A DNA stretch of 10,713 nucleotides from positions 1 to 10,713 of the forward strand of contig CALSCO010000396.1 in the NCBI GenBank assembly GCA_943704415.1, read 5' to 3'. A program made the translations under genes and the position numbers. The stretch is from Parvularia atlantis (lineage: Eukaryota; Opisthokonta; Rotosphaerida). The notes below the pieces were generated by a model. It did not search any database and had not been told where the DNA came from. It saw nothing but the letters and a program-made list of their open reading frames with translations. Positions within the stretch are counted from its first letter, which is position 1, and each line of letters opens with the position of its first letter. Shown here one piece after another: positions 6,143 to 10,713 of this stretch.

Positions 6143-7978
6143 TCAGCGGCCGCGGCGCGGGAAGGCCAAGCGTGCTTGCGCACCGCCGGGAACAGCAGGC
6201 GCCTGGGATGCGGGCGGACCGGCCGGCACAGCCGCTGCGGCCACTGGCGGTGGCGCGGCCATCGGCGCCGCCTCGGGCGCGGGCGGGTACCCGTACGACC
6301 CCGGCGGCGGGTAGCCGTAGGACGAGGGCGCGGGCGCACCGGGCGGCGGGTAACCCGGGTAGGCGGCGTAGGGGTTGTACTGCTGTTGCTGTTGCTGCGG
6401 CGGGGGCGGCCCGTACCCGTTCGGCTGCTGTGGCGCCCCGTACGGCGGCTGGCCGTAGTAGCCCTGCTGCGGCGGCGGCGGGTACCCGTAGCCGTAGCCC
6501 TGTTGCGGCGGCGGGGGCTGGCCGTAGTAGCCGTACGGCGGCATGGCCTGCGGCGGCGGCGGCATGGCCTGCGGCGGCGGCGGCATGTGCTGCGGCGCAG
6601 CCGGCTCGGGGCGCTTCCATGGCGGCGCGCTATTGGCCGGCGGCATGTGCGGCAGCTGCGCCGTGCCCGGCGGTGGCGACCACTTCTTCATCACGGGTGG
6701 CTGCGGCTCTGGCGGCGCGAGCCCCTGCGCGATGGCCTCGTCCCTGATCTGCTGCTCTGTCTTGTACACCTGCCGCGCGTGCAACACACAGGGGCGTCAG
6801 AGCGGCCGCCGCTGCACTGACGGCAATGAGGCACCTTGCGCAGCGCGACGCCACGCGAGATCTGCGAGATCATGTCGCTGTCGGCGTTCCTGAGCTTGAC
6901 GCCGAGCGCGGCGCCGAGTGTAGCGTCTGTGGGCGGCGACTCCTGGCTCGGTGCCTGCTCGGGTGCCGGGTCGCGCTTGACCTTGCGCAGCTGCACGCCG
7001 CCCTGGATCGCCGACAACATGTCGCCACGGTCGCCTCCGCCGCCACCACCGCCGCCGCTGACCTTGGGCTGCAACTCAGCGATGTCAGATGGGCGCCACA
7101 CGCGAAACTACCAGGCACGCGCGCGCACCGCGGCGGGTGCGGACGAGGCGCCTAATGCGTCGCCTTCGGTCGACGACTGCTGCGCGGCCTCGGCCGCCTT
7201 CTTGAGCTTCTTGGCCTTGAGGGCGGCGGCCAGCGGGTTGGACGACCCGCCGTCGTCATCATCTGAAGGGCGACACGGTCAGGCACGCGCTCGCGCACAA
7301 CCACGCACATGCGCGCACCTCCAGCCGGTGGCGGCGGCGGTGGCGGCGCGGGTGGTCCACCGCCCATCGCTGGCGGAGGCGGGGGCGGCGGAGGAGGCGG
7401 AGGCGGGCCGCCACCTGCACTGGCCGGCGGGGGCGGTGCTGGTGGCCCGGGCGGTGCGGCAGGGGCGGGCGGTGCGGCCGGTGCAGCTGCCGGGGGCAGT
7501 GGCGGTGGTGGCGGAGGCGGCGGACCACCAGCGGGCGGAGTGGGTGGTGGCGGCGCGGGAGCCGGGGTCACGGCGATCGCGTCGCTTGAGGCCTTCTTGC
7601 CTGCCTTGGCTGCGGGCGCAGCGGCTTGTGCGGGCGCGGCCTTGGGCTGTGCAGGCGCTTGTGCGGGCGCGGGCGGGGCGGCAGGGGCGGCAGGCGCCTT
7701 GGGCGCAGCAGCTGCCGCCGGGGCCTTCTGGGCGGCCGGCGCCGCTGGAGGTACCGGAGCGGGTGCCGGAGCGAGTGTCGGTGGTGCGGACGGAGCACCA
7801 GACGCCGCGGCTGTGAGGGTGGGCGTGAGGGGTGAGTGGTCCGGCCGTTTATTAGCACGGCCCCGCCGGAGGGTGGTCACGATGCACAAACACGAGAGGA
7901 TTGGGTGTGTGGTGGTGGAGAGTGCGGGTTACAGAACAACGTCATTAGTGGTGTTGTGCAGGAGTGATTGGCGCGCAT
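6143..7978 (-). CDS. Proline-rich WH2-domain actin-binding protein
   Basis: Exons 7888-7978, 7319-7810, 7129-7262, 6835-7068 and 6143-6769 give 525 residues. Exon 1 and its ATG are weakly supported; the real 5' end may be the upstream gene. Residues 32-110 are Ala/Pro/Lys-rich and 112-193 form a polyproline tract suited to profilin or SH3 binding. Two clear WH2 motifs follow: DMLSAIQGGVQLRKV (255-269) and DMISQISRGVALRKV (303-318, split by an intron after LRK). A weaker one, NPLAAALKAKKLKK, is at 203-216. WH2 motifs bind actin monomers, and tandem copies after polyproline are typical of nucleators and elongation factors (WASP, WIP, Spire, Ena/VASP types). The tail (340-525) is Pro/Gly/Tyr/Gln-rich with PPPPQQGY and GYYGQPP repeats. 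No WASP acidic (CA) tail or FH2 domain is present. Regulation is unknown. Confidence 0.78.
6541..6596. repeat. 21-nt tandem repeat (about 2.7 copies) in the WH2 gene
   Basis: Two exact copies of a 21-nt unit starting gcatggcctg (6541-6561 and 6562-6582) are followed by a diverged partial copy. On the minus strand each encodes QAMPPPP. It belongs to the wider Pro/Gln/Tyr repeat tail (6290-6600). Confidence 0.8.
7319..7565. repeat. (GGN)n tract: polyproline codons of the WH2 gene
   Basis: The plus strand is nearly all G with single C or T breaks, and the minus strand reads as runs of Pro with Ala/Gly breaks. Several stretches have G runs close enough to form G-quadruplexes on the non-coding strand. 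The bias comes from proline codons, but the structural consequence is real. Confidence 0.7.
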
Positions 7979-8173
7979 CGCGCGAGAGAACGGAAGGCAC
8001 AGCCGCCAAGCAAAAGAAGAAATGGCGTGAAGGCAGCAAGCGCTGCGCCTCGGAAACAAGCAAGAAAAAGAAGAGAAGAAAAGCGACGTGGGGACAGGGG
8101 AGGGTTGCACAGCAACAGACACGCAGGCCGGCCGACCCAACCCGCTCGGCGGGTTGTACGGCTCAACGTGTAC
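7811..8173 (-). other. Stop-to-start spacer or 363-nt intron joining the PH and WH2 genes
   Basis: The segment is poorer in GC than its surroundings and strongly pyrimidine-rich on the minus strand (8030-8100, for example TTTTCTTCTCTTC). Read as a spacer, it holds the 3' end of the PH gene and the promoter, first exon and 77-nt first intron (7811-7887) of the WH2 gene. Read as an intron, it has donor GTACAC at 8173, CTCAC branch motifs and acceptor CTCACAG at 7811, with matching phase. An AATAAA (minus strand, 7853-7848) is present but lies within the candidate 77-nt intron. Evidence does not settle the choice. Confidence 0.5.
8138..8156 (-). repeat. Stem-loop right after the PH-gene stop codon
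   Basis: An exact 8-bp stem (CAACCCGC/GCGGGTTG) with a 3-nt loop begins 6 nt past the TGA (8165-8163). It could mark a 3' UTR structure if the stop is used, or lie inside an intron if it is not. Confidence 0.45.
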
Positions 8174-10698
8174 CTGGCGGCGGTGGCGGTGGTGGCGGGG
8201 GCGGCGGCGGACCTCCGGCAGCGGCAGGCCCAGGCGGAGGCGGCGGGGGCGGCGGTGCTGGGCCGGCGCTCGCGGGTGGGGGAGGCGGAGGCGGCGGCGG
8301 CCCGCCGGCCGATGCGATCAGCCCGGTGGGCGGCGGCGGCGGCGGCAGGGGCGCGCCGGTGACAGGCGGCGGCGGCGGAGGCAGGCTCGACGTCGTGGTC
8401 TGGTTGGCCTGGGCAGGACGAGTGAGCACGCTGAAAGGCGAGCGAGAGATGGCGCGACGCACCGCAGCGGCCGCACTCTTGGGCGAGATCACAAGCGGGT
8501 CGACCGCTTTGACGCCCGGCGGCGGCGTGAAGAGGTTTGAGAGGTTGCGGGCGGCGACCGTGTCGTCCTTGCCCGGGGCACTGGCGCCGTTGGTGAGGTT
8601 GGCCGCTGCCGAGCCCGCGTTTCTCTTGAGCGTATTCTTCTTCTCCTTCTTGGCGTCCTTCTCGGCCTGCTTCTCGAGCTCCTTGGCCTCCTTCTCGGCC
8701 AGCTTTTGCGCCCGCTCGCGCTCCTTCTCGGCCTCCTTGGCCTCCTTCTCGGCCTCCTTGACCGCCTTCTCAGCCTCCCTCTTGAGCCGCTTGGCCTCCT
8801 CCTCCGCGCGCTTGGCCTCCTCCTGCGCCCGCCGCGCCTCCTCGGCCTTCTCGCGCTTCTCGTCCGCCGCCTTTTGCGCCGCGGCAGAGCGCCGGCCAAA
8901 CGTGCCAAAGAACGACATGCGCTTGCCCGACGTCATTTCGTCCTCGGTCGGCGACACAGGCGACGGCGGCTGGTCGGCCAGGGGCGGCGAGGCGGCCGCG
9001 GATCCGGACGCGGCGCCGCGCGGGCTGGCCTGTCGCGCACTGCGAGCAGGCGCGCCGTGAGCGGGCGACGGCGAGCGCGAGGGGCGTGCGCACGCACGTG
9101 AACTGCTCGGGCGACTCGTCGTCGCCCATCATCTCGTCCGCCTCAAACAGGTCGTTGCCGTACGTCTCGCCGTCGGCGCCGTCGGCCATCACGCTCGCCA
9201 GCGCGTCCTCCTCGCCCTCGTACAGCTGCCGCGTGCGCACGGGCATCGTGTTCATGTCGGTGATGAACGACTCGAGGTTGCCGCCACTGCGCGCGAGGCG
9301 TTCAGCACAGCCCGAAAGCGTGCAAAGCGGGCACGCACACAAAGACCGACTGGGGCCGCGCCCGGCCCGGCACCGCGCCGGCAGACGGGTCCGCGCTGGC
9401 GGTGGCGACGGGCGGGGCGTAGTCGCCGTGGCCGCCTCCTGCCGCGCGCTCGACGGCCTCCATCCACTCTTGTAGCTCCTCGAGCGAGTCCGCCTCGAGC
9501 AGGAACGTGGCACCGCGGCTCACCTGCGCCGCGAGCGAATGGACGGTCGGGCGTGAGCCGCGCCTGGAGCGGGCGCGGTCGGCAGCCGAGCGCAGCGGCG
9601 AACCTTGATGCGGAAGACGTGGTTGCGCTTCTTGTACTCGGGCACGATCACGGTCACACAGTTGAGCACGTCGATGCCACCAATGGGCTTCTTCTGCGAC
9701 GTGTACTGACCGGTGCAGCGTCAGTTGTGCCTGTGTGCGCGAGCGCAGCCGACAGCAGGAGCACACCTGCTTGCGGTCCTTGTAGAAGAGCAGGAAACGC
9801 CCGCGCAGCACGACCCAGTACGAGACCCACGTGCGCATGGTCGCGGCGCGGTGGTCGTTGGCGATCTCGTTCTTCTTGTTGAGGTAGCCCTTGTACCAGA
9901 TCTTGGTCGGGTAGGCGGTTTCGGCGACCTTGGCTGCGCGCGCACATAGAGCTCTAAGCGTGCAGCACGCGTTGCTAGGGTCCACGCACGCCGTGACGCC
10001 AGCTTGTCCTCGAGCGCCTGCTGCTCGGCGCGGTGCATCGTCCCGCGGCGCGAGAAGGTGGCGAAGACCGAGCGGCGCTTGTTCTGCCGTGGCGCGTTAC
10101 GGGTCAGGCTGTGTGAGGCACCGAAGGAAGCGGCGCCGCGCACCGGGTCGCGCACCGACTCGTTTGACCGCCGCTGCGGCGGCTCGGCCGAGTCGAGCGA
10201 GGCCTGCGAGGGCCGCGACGAGCCCCTGGACGCCTCCGACACGCGCCGGTTGGTCTTCTTGGCCATCTGTGCGAGCGGATCAGCGCGGGGCCGTCGCGCC
10301 GTGCGCTGCCACCGCACCTTGTCGACAAAGTGGTCGCCCGGGTCGAGGATGATCTTGCCCTGGCGCGCGACGAGCACGAGCTCGATGGCATCGAGCTGCG
10401 TGCCGTCGTCCTGCAGCACGCGCGCGTCCCTGTGGCCCCCCGCGTCAGCTGCGCGACACGTGTTGCGCGCTCGCGGCGCGGACGTACCCGGGACAGGTGC
10501 CATTGCCCGGGTAGACGAGCTGGAACGCCTTCTCCTTGAGCTCGTCAAACTCGGTGAAGGGCGGCAGGACGAGGTCCTGGCCGTGCTCGTACGGGTCGTC
10601 GGCCCGGTAAATCTGCGCGGAAGCGACGTTGAGGCGGCGCGGACGGCGGCGGTGCGAGCGGCGCGCACCTTTAGCTTGGTCGGCGCAAACTCGTCCAT
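8163..10698 (-). CDS. Ubiquitin-like/doublecortin-like + PH + charged helix + polyproline protein
   Basis: Nine exons: 10669-10698, 10488-10612, 10318-10429, 9990-10266, 9767-9933, 9604-9705, 9339-9523, 9098-9286 and 8163-9039, giving 687 residues. Residues 8-88 (KIYRADDPYEHGQDLVLP through ARVLQDDGTQLDAIEL to IILDPGDHFV) look like a doublecortin-type or RA-type ubiquitin fold. 90-181 is basic and Ser-rich. A PH domain covers 193-299: IWYKGYLNKK, TWVSYWVVLRGRFLLFYKD, KRNHVFRIK, and the conserved Trp in ELQEWMEAVE (W291). PH domains target membranes or phosphoinositides. 340-395 is acidic. 446-532 is an E/K/R/A-rich helix (coiled coil or single alpha-helix), and 615-684 is polyproline. The ORF ends GTR-stop four codons after a plausible donor, so the true C-terminus may be the WH2 gene. 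ATG 10698 is only 15 bp from the window edge, with good initiation context. Confidence 0.85.
8175..8384. repeat. Second (GGN)n tract: polyproline codons of the PH gene
   Basis: It encodes five polyproline blocks of 6-12 residues separated by Ala/Gly/Ser/Thr/Val linkers (residues 615-684). On the plus strand it is G-rich with quadruplex potential. It resembles the tract at 7319-7565 in composition and block layout. Confidence 0.7.
8631..8879. repeat. Low-complexity E/K/A codon repeat
   Basis: Imperfect repeats of a ggcctccttctc-like unit on the plus strand encode EKEAKEAEKE-type helix in the PH gene (residues 450-532). Charged residues alternate in i to i+4 spacing, typical of a stable single alpha-helix or coiled coil. 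Confidence 0.75.
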
Positions 10699-10713
10699 GG
10701 CGCCGGTGGGGGG

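Noticed and set aside
7848-7853. AATAAA on the minus strand as a polyadenylation signal
   Set aside because: It is only one hexamer, over 300 nt past the PH-gene stop and inside a candidate intron. No other gene here shows AATAAA near its stop.
7309-9060. 583-residue plus-strand Gly-rich ORF
   Set aside because: It is the antisense of the polyproline and E/K-rich codons; glycine runs mirror proline codons, and it crosses the non-coding spacer.
10097-10163. GTGCGCGACC...CTCACACAG as an intron in PH-gene exon 4
   Set aside because: Removal shifts frame and meets a stop within four codons; the retained reading is open and basic/Ser-rich.

Overview
This is a GC-rich stretch of nuclear DNA from a eukaryote with a very compact, intron-dense genome, most likely a free-living protist or alga; the lineage cannot be fixed from the sequence alone. 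The case for a eukaryote is direct. Conserved proteins (an ABCG ATPase, the telomere protein STN1, a MYND finger, a PH domain, WH2 motifs) are readable only after removing more than thirty short introns of 46-83 nt. Most of these introns begin GTGCG, carry a CTGAC- or CTCAC-type branch motif, and end in (G)CAG without a pyrimidine tract. Both window ends are G runs, which fits contig edges.

Layout. 60-1252 (minus) is the 5' part of an ABCG half-transporter gene, covering its whole ATPase domain and running off the left edge. 1253-1486 is a divergent promoter containing a near-perfect 31-nt palindrome. 1487-2150 (plus) is a short, single-OB-fold STN1. 2125-3645 (plus) is a MYND zinc-finger protein whose start codon lies inside the end of STN1. 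3622-5978 (minus) is a two-helix, double-RCK ion-channel-like protein with 11 exons; its coding end overlaps that of the MYND gene tail to tail. 6143-7978 (minus) is a proline-rich protein with two clear WH2 actin-binding motifs and one weaker one. 8163-10698 (minus) encodes an N-terminal ubiquitin-like (doublecortin-like) domain, a PH domain, a long E/K-rich helix and a polyproline tract.

The last two genes may be one. A phase-compatible intron at 7811-8173 would join ubiquitin-like fold, PH, charged helix, polyproline and tandem WH2 into a single protein of about 1,180 residues. That layout resembles the RA-PH-polyproline order of the MRL (lamellipodin/RIAM) family with an actin-nucleating tail added. 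The most notable other points are: a pore region without the TVGYGD filter in the channel-like gene; an intron in STN1 whose retention would create an in-frame STN1-MYND fusion; and coding-sequence overlaps at two successive gene junctions. Apart from the two actin-related genes, nothing ties the neighbours into one pathway; they look like closely packed independent genes.
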